33,805 nucleotides of DNA from Salipiger bermudensis HTCC2601 (GTDB lineage: Bacteria > Pseudomonadota > Alphaproteobacteria > Rhodobacterales > Rhodobacteraceae), in the NCBI RefSeq assembly GCF_000153725.1, contig NZ_DS022276.1, positions 825,890-859,694 of the forward strand, written 5' to 3'. The position numbers were made by a program, and so were the translations under genes. Position 1 is the first letter of the stretch. Each line of letters begins with the position of its first letter. The notes below the pieces were generated by a model. The model had not been told where the DNA came from. It saw nothing but the letters and a program-made list of their open reading frames with translations, and made no database searches. Below are positions 24,134 to 30,858 of the stretch, piece after piece.

Positions 24134-25023
24134 CCGAGGCAGTCGACCTGCCGCTGCCAGAGACCAGCCGGGATGCCCCGCACCTGCGCCCAATCCTTCG
24201 CCGCGGCGGGGATCGTGCGCCAATCGGGGGGCACACCGGGGGGCGCGTACTGCCGAACCGCATCTTCGAAGCCCGGGCTGGCGAGGATGCAGAACTGTGC
24301 CGGGGACAGTCGGGGTTCGGGCTGCCCGCTGCTACTTCTTTTTGAGTTTGTTTTTCTACCTTCCCTGGGTGCGACATCCGCGTCGCACCGGTCGGACATT
24401 TCCACTGCCACACACGCGTCAGCGAACGTCTCGATCAACGCCTCCAGCCCGTCGGCGATCTCCTTGAGCCGCGCGTAGCGCCAGATGCGGGAAGGGCGGC
24501 GAGATGGCAGGATCACTTCCGCGGCCTCTTCGGCGGAAGCGTCCCCGGAGGTTCGGACCCGCTCCAACAGCTTGGGGATATGAAGGCGCAGACGCTTGGC
24601 CTCTTCCTTCTCGAAGCAAACCTTCCGCGCGGCGGCCTCGATCTCGCGGGCCCGATCCACGAGCGGGGCGAGGTTGATGCCGAAGGCATAGCGGATGACG
24701 TTTTCCGACCTGACGCCGTAGCGCCGACACCGCGCTGCGCTGGATTTCACGATGAAGCCCAGCTCCGCCAAGCGCGCCTCGGCCCGGGCAATCTGGCGCG
24801 GGTCCGCCTCCAGCTGCGATGCGGTTTCCGAGACCGAGGGCCATAGGGCGCAGATCCTGCCTGCGGCATAATCCTGATCCTGCGTCCGGGAGATCGCGAA
24901 GCGCAGGTACTTGAGCATCGTATCGGTCAGGCCGAAGTGCTTCGCCGCCTTCACCAGGAGACCGTAGAGGTCCCATCGAGTCATCCCGTCCGGCAGACCG
25001 CGGTGCGTCAACACATGCGTCAT
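24109..25023 (-). pseudogene. repC: repC, 5' part (RepC-type replication initiator)
   Basis: The N-terminal 297 codons of a RepC-type initiator, ending in a stop supplied by the IS after MSREVV. Family features are the start RGLPDGMTRWDLYGLLVKAAKHFGL, the winged-helix region (SISRT-like FAISRTQDQD, then SVSETASQLEADPRQIARAEARL) and SENVIRYAFGINLAPLV. The ATG at 25023 has a GGGAGG ribosome site. Without the IS the product would be 409 residues, a normal RepC size. RepC initiates replication from within its own gene in repABC plasmids; repA and repB are absent here, so it may have served a transient episomal stage of the island. Confidence 0.88.
24134..24141. repeat. Target-site duplication of the IS256 element, right copy
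   Basis: ccgaggca, identical to 22763-22770. It belongs to repC codons on the upstream side of the insertion. Confidence 0.88.
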
Positions 25024-25063
25024 GCGAACCTCCCATCGGGGAGGTCGCTCCACAGGATTTTCG

Positions 25064-25093
25064 TTGTGACAGGGCGGCTCGATGCGCTATACT
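25064..25093 (+). promoter_or_regulatory. Candidate promoter of an antisense RNA opposite the repC leader
   Basis: TTGTGA at 25064, an 18-base spacer and TATACT at 25088 point into the repC leader on the strand opposite to repC. It is followed about 37 bases later by a hairpin with a T-run. No protein gene on this strand would use it. Confidence 0.5.
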
Positions 25094-25099
25094 TGGGTA

Positions 25100-25165
25100 A
25101 GCAGAATTTCGTGCCTGCTTTTGAATTTGCCTCGGTTCCGGTTGCCGCCGGACCGAGGTTTTTCT
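25100..25165 (+). ncRNA. Candidate counter-transcribed copy-control RNA of repC
   Basis: About 65 nt from the predicted start to the end of a rho-independent terminator. It is complementary to the untranslated leader of repC. repABC replicons are known to encode a short antisense RNA with a strong promoter and terminator hairpin just upstream of repC that represses RepC synthesis; size, place and orientation agree here, although repA and repB are missing. It is inferred from structure, not from sequence identity. Confidence 0.55.
25130..25165 (+). terminator. Rho-independent terminator of the antisense RNA
   Basis: cctcggttccgg and ccggaccgagg form an 11-bp stem with one bulged T around the loop ttgccg, followed at once by tttttcttt. 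There is no plus-strand protein gene upstream, which supports a short RNA. Confidence 0.7.
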
Positions 25166-25206
25166 TTGCCCATCTCCCAGCTGAATCAGAGCCAGCCCGG
25201 TCCGAT

Positions 25207-25225
25207 TGTACGGGTTTTGTACGGG
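25207..25225. promoter_or_regulatory. Pair of TGTACGGG sites, possible integrase arm sites (right)
   Basis: tgtacggg occurs at 25207 and at 25218, 11 bp apart in direct orientation, 114 bp from the right core. The left end of the island has a matching pair with the same 11-bp spacing. An alternative is a pair of short iterons belonging to the replicon. Confidence 0.4.
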
Positions 25226-25255
25226 ATGCTCCCGATCCAGGGCCGAAAACCGCCG

Positions 25256-25281
25256 GAAAATCCTGCAAGAAGCTGCAGGAT
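25256..25281 (-). terminator. Possible terminator after tRNA-Arg
   Basis: On the minus strand atcctgca and tgcaggat pair around gcttct and are followed by TTTT. It lies about 45 bases past the tRNA 3' end and could stop read-through from the tRNA into the island. A second small hairpin (cgcacc, ggtgcg) lies between them. Confidence 0.4.
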
Positions 25282-25325
25282 GCGCGCACCAAAGGTGCGT
25301 AAGTGTTTGATATAAATATGAAAAG

Positions 25326-25402
25326 TGGTGACCCCGGCAGGATTCGAACCTGCAACCTGCCCCTTAGGAGGGGGCTGCTCTATCCAGTTGAGCCACGGGA
25401 CC
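25326..25402 (-). tRNA. tRNA-Arg(CCT), right attachment site
   Basis: A 77-base gene with encoded CCA. Acceptor GGTCCCG pairs with CGGGGTC (two G-U pairs), D stem GCTC/GAGC, anticodon stem GCCCC/GGGGC with loop CTCCTAA (anticodon CCT, reads AGG), T stem GCAGG/CCTGC with loop TTCGAAT, discriminator A. Bases 25339-25372 are the 34-bp core shared with the left end. The 3' half is therefore contributed by the island and the 5' half by the chromosome. The E. coli tRNA-Arg(CCU) gene argW is likewise a prophage site. Confidence 0.97.
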
Positions 25403-25413
25403 GCTTTCCTCCC

Positions 25414-25440
25414 ATTATCGCCTGACGATGGCTTTGTCAT
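25414..25440 (-). promoter_or_regulatory. Candidate promoter of tRNA-Arg
   Basis: On the minus strand ATGACA (25440-25435), a 15-base spacer and GATAAT (25419-25414) lie just upstream of the tRNA 5' end, giving a start near 25407. The spacer is short, so the -35 box is uncertain. Confidence 0.38.
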
Positions 25441-25539
25441 CCACCTGCGCGAATTTTGCGCACCCGGCACACGCGCCTTGCCTGTCCCGGGAGAAACGAT
25501 AACATCGCAGGCAGTTACTGCGTTTAGGAGGCCAGTTCC

Positions 25540-26562
25540 GTGGCAGATGATGATCCCCGCCCGCTCACCCTGAGAGATGTGTCCGAAGCCTCCGGCGTTT
25601 CCGAGATGACCGTCAGCCGCGTCCTGCGCAACCGTGGGGATGTCTCCGAGGCGACCCGCGCCAAGGTGCTCGAAGCCGCCAAGACGCTGGGCTACGTGCC
25701 CAACAAGATCGCCGGCGCGCTGGCCAGCCAGCGGGTCAACCTCGTCGCCGTCATCATCCCCTCGATGCGCAACATGGTATTCCCCGAGGTGATGGCCGGG
25801 ATCTCGGCGGTGCTCGAGGATACCGAGCTGCAGCCGGTGGTCGGCGTCACCGACTACGAGCCCGAGAAGGAAGAGCGTGTGCTCTACGAGATGCTGTCGT
25901 GGCGCCCCTCCGGGGTGATCATCGCAGGCATCGAGCACACCGAGGCCTCCAAGGCGATGATGCAGGCCAGCGGCATCCCGGTGGTCGAGATCATGGACAC
26001 CGACGGCAATCCGATCGACACCGCGGTGGGCATTTCGCATCGCCGCGCCGGGCGAGAGATGGCCAAGGCGATCCTGCGGGCGGGCTATCAGAAGATCGGC
26101 TTCCTCGGCACCAAGATGCCGCTGGACTACCGCGCGCGGAAGCGCTTCGAAGGCTTCACCGAGGCGCTCGCCAAGGGCGGCGTCGAGGTGGTCGAGCAGG
26201 AGTTCTACTCCGGTGGCTCGGCTCTGGCGAAGGGCCGCGAGATGACGCAGGCCATTCTCGAGCGCGAGCCGGAACTGGATTTCCTCTACTACTCGAACGA
26301 CATGATCGGTGCCGGCGGACTGCTCTACCTGCTCGAGCAGGGGCGCGACATTCCCGGCGACATCGGTCTTGCTGGCTTCAACGGGGTCGAGCTGCTGCAA
26401 GGTCTGCCGCGCAAGCTTGCCACCATGGATGCCTGCCGGGCCGAGATCGGCAAGAAGGCCGCCGAGATCATCGCCTCGCGGGTCAACGATCCGACCGCCG
26501 AATTCGAGAAGATCATCGAGATGACGCCCAAGATCAGCTACGGCGACACGCTGCGCCGCTGA
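25540..26562 (+). CDS. LacI/GntR-type transcriptional regulator
   Basis: A 340-residue LacI-family repressor. The N-terminal helix-turn-helix and hinge are LTLRDVSEASGVSEMTVSRV (residues 9-28) and YVPNKIAGALASQR; the periplasmic-binding-protein-like sensor fills the rest. The sensor sequence (VAVIIPSMRNMVFPEVMAG, then GFNGVELLQGLP) is of the gluconate-repressor (GntR of LacI type) kind. The GTG start follows AGGAGG. It probably controls a sugar-acid uptake or degradation operon, but no such operon lies within the window. It is the first chromosomal gene right of the island. Confidence 0.9.
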   Translation: MADDDPRPLTLRDVSEASGVSEMTVSRVLRNRGDVSEATRAKVLEAAKTLGYVPNKIAGALASQRVNLVAVIIPSMRNMVFPEVMAGISAVLEDTELQPVVGVTDYEPEKEERVLYEMLSWRPSGVIIAGIEHTEASKAMMQASGIPVVEIMDTDGNPIDTAVGISHRRAGREMAKAILRAGYQKIGFLGTKMPLDYRARKRFEGFTEALAKGGVEVVEQEFYSGGSALAKGREMTQAILEREPELDFLYYSNDMIGAGGLLYLLEQGRDIPGDIGLAGFNGVELLQGLPRKLATMDACRAEIGKKAAEIIASRVNDPTAEFEKIIEMTPKISYGDTLRR

Positions 26563-26575
26563 CCCGCGCCACCGC

Positions 26576-27310
26576 TTAGAGGAACGGGCGGCGCGGCAGC
26601 GCCTCGATCTCGGTCACCGCCAGTTCGGCCAATGCCTCGAGATCGGGCACGCGGAGCATGCCGTCCGACCAGTCCACCATGCGTTGCGCGCGCAGGCGCG
26701 ACAGCGTCTTGTTGGTGTGCACGAGCGAAAGCCCGAGCGCATCTGCGAGATCCTGCTGGCGGTAGGGCAGCGGCACGGTGCCCGGCTCGGCCTCGAGCCC
26801 GAGCCCCCGCAACCGGACGAAGAGCTTCACCAACGCCCAAGCGATGCGCTCGGTGCCGTCGCGCTGGCCCAGCGTCGCTACCGTCTCACCGAGGAAATAT
26901 TCCTCGGCGGCGGCGATCCACGTCAGGTCGAAGGCAAGCTCGGGTCGGTTGCGATAGAGCAGCCAGAGATCCTCGCGGCGGAACACGCAGCAGCGCATCG
27001 GCGTTACCGCTTCGACCGAGTGGTTCATCTCGCCCATGATGCCGGCCTGAAGGCCGATGAAATCGCCTGGCAGCACGAAGTTGATCACCTGCCGGCGCCC
27101 GTCCTCGAGCGTCTTTTCACGTAGCCCCATGCCCTCGAGCACGGTGAAAAGCTGTGGCGTCTTCGCCCCTTCCATGAGGATCTGCGTGCCGGCACCGACC
27201 GCCATCTCACCGGCCTTGAAGCCTCCGAGAAAGTCCTTCTCCTCGTCGCTGTGCGGGATGAAGGGGCCGCAGTCCTGAAGCGGGCAGTCATGGCAGGAAA
27301 TCATCTTCAT
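26576..27310 (-). CDS. Crp/Fnr-family regulator with FNR-like cysteines
   Basis: A 244-residue regulator with a cyclic-nucleotide-binding-like beta barrel (about 30-145) and a C-terminal winged helix (about 180-230). Three N-terminal cysteines, C6, C9 and C14 in SCHDCPLQDCGPF, plus C107/C108 in PMRCCVFRRED, resemble the four ligands of the oxygen-sensing 4Fe-4S cluster in FNR. The recognition helix is LSLVHTNKTLSRLR, which lacks the E-x-x-S-R pattern of FNR, so the target site is probably not a plain FNR box. A second in-frame ATG lies six bases downstream. It is divergent from the receiver-like gene. Confidence 0.85.
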   Translation of the reverse strand: MKMISCHDCPLQDCGPFIPHSDEEKDFLGGFKAGEMAVGAGTQILMEGAKTPQLFTVLEGMGLREKTLEDGRRQVINFVLPGDFIGLQAGIMGEMNHSVEAVTPMRCCVFRREDLWLLYRNRPELAFDLTWIAAAEEYFLGETVATLGQRDGTERIAWALVKLFVRLRGLGLEAEPGTVPLPYRQQDLADALGLSLVHTNKTLSRLRAQRMVDWSDGMLRVPDLEALAELAVTEIEALPRRPFL

Positions 27311-27374
27311 ACGGGCAACTCATGGGTTCTGTATGTCGCAGTTTAATGCGCCACGCCCCGCTTTGTTCCATAGA

Positions 27375-27389
27375 GCAGGTCAGACCTGC
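27375..27389. promoter_or_regulatory. 15-bp perfect palindrome in front of the receiver-like gene
   Basis: gcaggtcagacctgc has two 7-bp arms around a central A and ends 15 bases before the ATG at 27405. It could be an operator in the divergent promoter region or an RNA hairpin next to the ribosome site. It does not match the FNR or CRP consensus. Confidence 0.4.
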
Positions 27390-27404
27390 CCCCCAAAGGA
27401 TGAT

Positions 27405-27767
27405 ATGACCTGTATTGACGGCCCGCTGCCGGCCCCCTCTTTTCTCGTCGCGGTCACCGACCAGCTTGTCGGCATCGACATCGCGGCGATCCTGCGCGAC
27501 GCGCATCCCGACGCCGTGGTGGTCACGGCGCCGGACCGGGAGGCTGCGCTTGTCTCGCTGCAGGAGGGGTCGGCCCCGAGCCTCGCGGTGGTGTCGCTGA
27601 GCCCTCAGGAGGCGGTCTCGTCGCCCCTGATACAGGCGCTGCGCGCGCTCGGTGCCCGCATCGTGCTGATGGGGCACGAGGCCGAGCTCCACGGCGAGGC
27701 GGACGGGTTCGAGGTGCTGCACCGCCCGTTCCGGACAATCGACCTGCTGGCGCTGATCGGCCGCTAG
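27405..27767 (+). CDS. Degenerate response-regulator receiver-like protein
   Basis: A 120-residue single-domain protein that can be aligned with a receiver: strand 1 FLVAVTDQLVGIDIAAILRD, then APDREAALVSLQEG, the expected phospho-acceptor strand LAVVSLSPQEAV, RIVLMGHEAEL and the end HRPFRTIDLLALI. The usual acidic pair is reduced to one Asp, the phospho-Asp place holds Ser and the conserved Lys of the KPF motif is Arg. Phosphorylation by a histidine kinase is therefore unlikely. The start at 27405 follows AAAGGA. The assignment is by pattern and remains moderate. Confidence 0.6.
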   Translation: MTCIDGPLPAPSFLVAVTDQLVGIDIAAILRDAHPDAVVVTAPDREAALVSLQEGSAPSLAVVSLSPQEAVSSPLIQALRALGARIVLMGHEAELHGEADGFEVLHRPFRTIDLLALIGR

Positions 27768-27782
27768 GCGGTTTTCGCGGAA

Positions 27783-27816
27783 TCGTCACGCGGCTGTCAC
27801 AGGTCCGGCCTAGGAC
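27783..27816 (+). promoter_or_regulatory. Candidate Pho box with -10 element
   Basis: TCGTCAC at 27783 and CTGTCAC at 27794 are separated by four bases, the PhoB 7-4-7 layout with repeats near CTGTCAY. A -10-like TAGGAC follows ten bases after the second repeat, the spacing found in PhoB-activated promoters where the box replaces the -35. Any transcript would start near 27823. Confidence 0.5.
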
Positions 27817-27822
27817 TCGCCC

Positions 27823-27940
27823 TGTTCCTTGATGCGATCCAGCGCACAACCCAACCTGTCCCCAACAGATTGGTGCGCCCCGGAATTTTATCAGGCCATT
27901 TCAGTTGATTGAGGGGTGGTCGTCTCGGCCACCCTTTTTT
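27823..27940 (+). ncRNA. Candidate Pho-regulated small RNA
   Basis: Between a Pho-box-like promoter and a strong terminator lie about 118 bases without an open frame of note. The next genes downstream are on the other strand, so the promoter and terminator pair makes sense only for a short RNA. No known RNA family is recognised. Confidence 0.42.
27914..27940 (+). terminator. Rho-independent terminator
   Basis: gggtggtc and ggccaccc form an 8-bp stem with one G-U pair around gtctc, followed by six T. It may end the small RNA or read-through from the receiver-like gene 150 bases upstream. Confidence 0.75.
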
Positions 27941-28060
27941 CGTCGTGGCCGGGTGCCAGCCCGCCCCAACAGGTGGGCAGGCAAAGAGAGGCTGCCGTGG
28001 CCCCGGCGCAGAGCGATCCTCACCCGTCGGCCTTTCGGATCGGCGTGCTCCCCCCTGCCG
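27941..28060. other. Gene-free stretch between two terminators
   Basis: I see no gene or clear regulatory motif in this GC-rich interval; the whole gap from 27768 to 28115 holds only the Pho-box, small-RNA and terminator candidates listed. Confidence 0.6.
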
Positions 28061-28090
28061 AAGGAAAAGAGCGCGCCCAAAGGCGCGCTC
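28061..28090 (-). terminator. Terminator of the pyrimidine-transport cluster
   Basis: On the minus strand gagcgcgcc, loop tttg and ggcgcgctc form a perfect 9-bp GC-rich stem followed by TTTT. It lies 25 bases past the stop of the binding-protein gene. Confidence 0.8.
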
Positions 28091-28115
28091 TCATGGTCCC
28101 GATACCGTCAGACGC

Positions 28116-29108
28116 TTACTGCAGCGCTTCGTCGGTGATCGCGTGGGTCCAGGCGGCCTCGCCCGGGTTCTCGGTGATCACCGGGTCGGCGCCGGCCGAG
28201 AGCAGCACGTCGACGGTGCGCTCGAAATCCGCCGGGTCCAGCGCGCCGTTCGAGCCGGAGGTCAGCTTTGCGATCTCGCCCATCATGCGCTTCTGGTGCA
28301 CCTCGGTCTGGGCGCCGGTGGCGTCGTTCTCGAGCACGATCTCGGCGGCTTCGTCGGGGTTCTCCTCGGCATATTTCCAGCCCTTCATCGAGGCGCGCAC
28401 GAAGCGGGTCAGCTTGTCGACCATCTCGGGGTCTTCGAGGTTGGCCTCTGTGGTATAGAGACCGTCCTCGAGGGTCGAAATACCTTCATCCTCGTACTTG
28501 AAGACCACCAGATCTTCGGGCGTCAGGCCCGCGTCGATCACCTGCCAGTACTCGTTGTAGGTCATGGTGGTGGCGCACTCGACCTGCTTTTGCAGCAGCG
28601 GATCGACGTTGAAGTTGATCTTCTGGATCGTCACGCCGCCCTCGGAGCCGTCGGTCGCGTAGCCGAGCTTGGACATCCACGAATAGAGCGGCAGCTCGTT
28701 GCCGAAGAACCAGGTGCCGAGCGTGTGGCCCGGAAAGTCCTCGGGGCTCTCGATGCCGTGCTCCTTGAGACAGGTCAGCATCAGGCCGGACGACTTGAAG
28801 GGCTGCGCGATGTTGACGATCGGCGCGCCATTTTCGCGTGCGGCCAGAGCCGAGGGCAGCCAGTCGACCATGACATCGGCACCGCCGCCAAGCAGCACCT
28901 GCACCGGCGCGATGTCGGGGCCACCGGGCTTGATCGTCACGTCGAGGTCTTCCTCCTCGTAGAAGCCCTTGTCGGCGGCCACGTAGTAGCCCGCGAACTG
29001 GGCCTGCGTGACCCACTTGAGTTGCAGCGACAGCTCGTCGGCGGCGTGGGCGGTGCCGGCGACCAGCGTCAGCGCGGCGGCGGTGCCCAGTTTGGTGAGT
29101 GTCTTCAT
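28116..29108 (-). CDS. NMT1/THI5-like ABC substrate-binding protein
   Basis: A 330-residue periplasmic binding protein. A Sec signal peptide covers residues 1-22 (cleavage after GTAHA). The mature start LSLQLKWVTQAQFAGYYVA and the motif DVMVDWLPSALAARENGAPI are typical of the NMT1/THI5 group, which binds pyrimidine moieties such as HMP, and of related hydantoin or pyrimidine transporters. The ATG at 29108 follows AAGGAGG; the open frame upstream is a shadow of the permease. The genes around it suggest that it binds uracil/thymine derivatives or hydantoins. Confidence 0.9.
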   Translation of the reverse strand: MKTLTKLGTAAALTLVAGTAHAADELSLQLKWVTQAQFAGYYVAADKGFYEEEDLDVTIKPGGPDIAPVQVLLGGGADVMVDWLPSALAARENGAPIVNIAQPFKSSGLMLTCLKEHGIESPEDFPGHTLGTWFFGNELPLYSWMSKLGYATDGSEGGVTIQKINFNVDPLLQKQVECATTMTYNEYWQVIDAGLTPEDLVVFKYEDEGISTLEDGLYTTEANLEDPEMVDKLTRFVRASMKGWKYAEENPDEAAEIVLENDATGAQTEVHQKRMMGEIAKLTSGSNGALDPADFERTVDVLLSAGADPVITENPGEAAWTHAITDEALQ

Positions 29109-29161
29109 CGATACCTCCTTGTTGGTCTTTGTTGGTCCTGTTGGGTGTTTGTTGTTTTGGT

Positions 29162-30001
29162 TCAGCCCCGTTGCGACGGGTGCCAGAAGGTGACCGCCTT
29201 CTCGAGCAGCGCCATGCCGCCATAGAAGGCCGATCCCGCGATCGCCGCAACGACGATCTCGGCCCAGACGAGATCGAGCTGCAGAAGCCCGACGCTGGTG
29301 GAGATCCGGAAGCCCATGCCCCGGATCGGAGAGCCGAAGAACTCGGCCACGATGGCCCCGATCAGCGCCAGCGTGGTGGCGATCTTGAGGCCGTTGAAGA
29401 TGAACGGCATCGCCGCGGGCAGCCGCAGCTTGAGCAGCGTCGTCCAGTAGCCGGCGGCATAGGTGCGCATCAGGTCGCGCTGCATCGCCGAGGTGTCGCG
29501 CAGCCCCTCTACGGTGTTCACCAGCATCGGGAAGAACACCATGATGACCACCACCGCCGCCTTCGACTGCCAGTCGAAGCCGAACCACATGACGAGGATC
29601 GGCGCGGTGCCGATGATCGGCAGGGCGGCGACGAAATTGCCCACCGGCAGCAGGCCACGGCGCAAAAAGTCGAAGCGGTCGACCACGATGGCTGTGACGA
29701 AGGCCGCGAGGCAGCCCATCACGTAGCCGGTCAGCGCCCCCTTCACCACGGTCTGCACGAAATCCTCCCACAGCACCGATCCCGAGCTCGCCATGCGCGC
29801 CGCGATCACCGAGGGCGCCGGCAGCAGCACCGGGGAGATGCCGAAGCCCCGCACCGCCGCCTCCCAGACGACGATGATGGTCACGCCGAAGACCACCGGC
29901 ACCGCGAGGCTGGTGGCCCGGCTGCGCGGCCTCCGTGCCAGCCAGACATTCAGCGCCGACCCGGCGATCCAGGCGAGCAGGCCAAGCAGGATCCACATCA
30001 T
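29162..30001 (-). CDS. ABC transporter permease (SsuC/TauC-like), second
   Basis: A 279-residue permease with about six membrane helices and the coupling-helix EAA motif near residues 195-215 (TLLKLRLPAAMPFIFNGLKI). The sequence PILVMWFGFDWQSKAAVVVIMVFFP is typical of the BPD_transp_1 group that works with NMT1-type binding proteins. Its ATG overlaps the stop of the first permease (ATGA), so the start is firm although the frame is open further up. It would form a heterodimeric channel with the first permease. Confidence 0.9.
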   Translation of the reverse strand: MMWILLGLLAWIAGSALNVWLARRPRSRATSLAVPVVFGVTIIVVWEAAVRGFGISPVLLPAPSVIAARMASSGSVLWEDFVQTVVKGALTGYVMGCLAAFVTAIVVDRFDFLRRGLLPVGNFVAALPIIGTAPILVMWFGFDWQSKAAVVVIMVFFPMLVNTVEGLRDTSAMQRDLMRTYAAGYWTTLLKLRLPAAMPFIFNGLKIATTLALIGAIVAEFFGSPIRGMGFRISTSVGLLQLDLVWAEIVVAAIAGSAFYGGMALLEKAVTFWHPSQRG

Positions 30002-30858
30002 GCCATCCCCATCCGCTTGAGGGTGAGCCGCTGCACCAGCCCGATCAGCCCGACCATCGCCGCGGCGACGATCGCGGCCATGAACAGCGCCGACCAGATC
30101 TGGATGGTCTGGCCATAATAGCTGCCCGCCAGAAGCCGCGCGCCAAGCCCCGCCACGGCCCCCGTCGGCAGCTCGCCGACGATGGCGCCAACAAGGCTTG
30201 CTGCCATGGCGATCTTCAGCGAGGCGAAGAGATAGGGCATCGACGATGGCAGCCGCAGCCGGAGGAACTCCTGTCCCTGCGTGGCATTCCACGTGCGCAT
30301 CTGGTCAAGCTGCATCCGCGACGGCGCCCGGAGCCCCTTCACCATGCCCACGACCACCGGGAAGAACGACAGGTACATCGAGATCATCGCCTTGGGCAGC
30401 AGCCCCGACAGTCCCATCGCGTTCAACACCACGATGATCATCGGCGCGATGGCGAGGATGGGGATGGTCTGGCTGGCGATCACCCAGGGCATCACGCTCA
30501 TGTCCATGACCCGGACATAGACGATGCCCACCGCCAGCGCGACGCCCAGCGCCGTGCCCATGGCAAAGCCCGCCAGCGTGGCGCTCAGCGTCACCCAGGC
30601 GTGATAGACGAGGCTGCGCTTGGAGGTGATGTTCTTCTCGACCGTGGTCTCCCACAACTCGGTCACCACCTGGTGCGGCGCCGGCAGCCGTGGCTTGTCC
30701 TGGCTCCAGGTCTCGAGCACCAGCTCGGAGGTGCCGATCTCGCGGTCCTGCCGCGCGGCGGTGTCGAGCACCCACTGCGCGTTGAGCCAGACCGCGGCGG
30801 CGTACCAGATCGCCACGATCACGGCGACGACGGTCAGCACGGGGATCAGGTTTCTCAT
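29998..30858 (-). CDS. ABC transporter permease (SsuC/TauC-like), first
   Basis: A 286-residue permease of the same family as the next gene. An N-terminal helix (IPVLTVVAVIVAIWYAAAVW) precedes a long periplasmic loop; the conserved ASQTIPILAIAPMIIVVLNA and the EAA-type loop FLRLRLPSSMPYLFASLKI mark the permease core. The ATG at 30858 overlaps the GNAT stop (ATGA). Translational coupling on both sides points to equimolar production with the partner permease. Confidence 0.9.
   Translation of the reverse strand: MRNLIPVLTVVAVIVAIWYAAAVWLNAQWVLDTAARQDREIGTSELVLETWSQDKPRLPAPHQVVTELWETTVEKNITSKRSLVYHAWVTLSATLAGFAMGTALGVALAVGIVYVRVMDMSVMPWVIASQTIPILAIAPMIIVVLNAMGLSGLLPKAMISMYLSFFPVVVGMVKGLRAPSRMQLDQMRTWNATQGQEFLRLRLPSSMPYLFASLKIAMAASLVGAIVGELPTGAVAGLGARLLAGSYYGQTIQIWSALFMAAIVAAAMVGLIGLVQRLTLKRMGMA

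Larger units (their letters stand above)
13263..25372. mobile_element. Integrative mobilizable element in tRNA-Arg(CCT), about 12.1 kb
   Basis: The element is bounded by a 34-bp perfect direct repeat made of tRNA-Arg sequence and carries an integrase whose stop codon is only three bases from the left repeat. It holds excisionase-like genes, an XRE regulator, a ColE1-like mobilization operon, a RepC-type initiator (now split) and cargo genes. No type IV secretion genes are present, so transfer would need a helper. The stretch from about 15700 to 19400 is visibly richer in A+T than both the mob operon and the chromosome, which suggests that the cargo has a separate origin. Confidence 0.92.

Noticed and set aside
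27523-27849. A 108-codon minus-strand frame near the receiver-like gene
   Set aside because: Pro/Arg/Gly-rich shadow without a ribosome site.
28116-29996. A single 626-codon minus-strand frame
   Set aside because: Only the last 330 codons are the binding protein, starting at 29108 with a signal peptide and ribosome site; the upstream part is a shadow of the permease.
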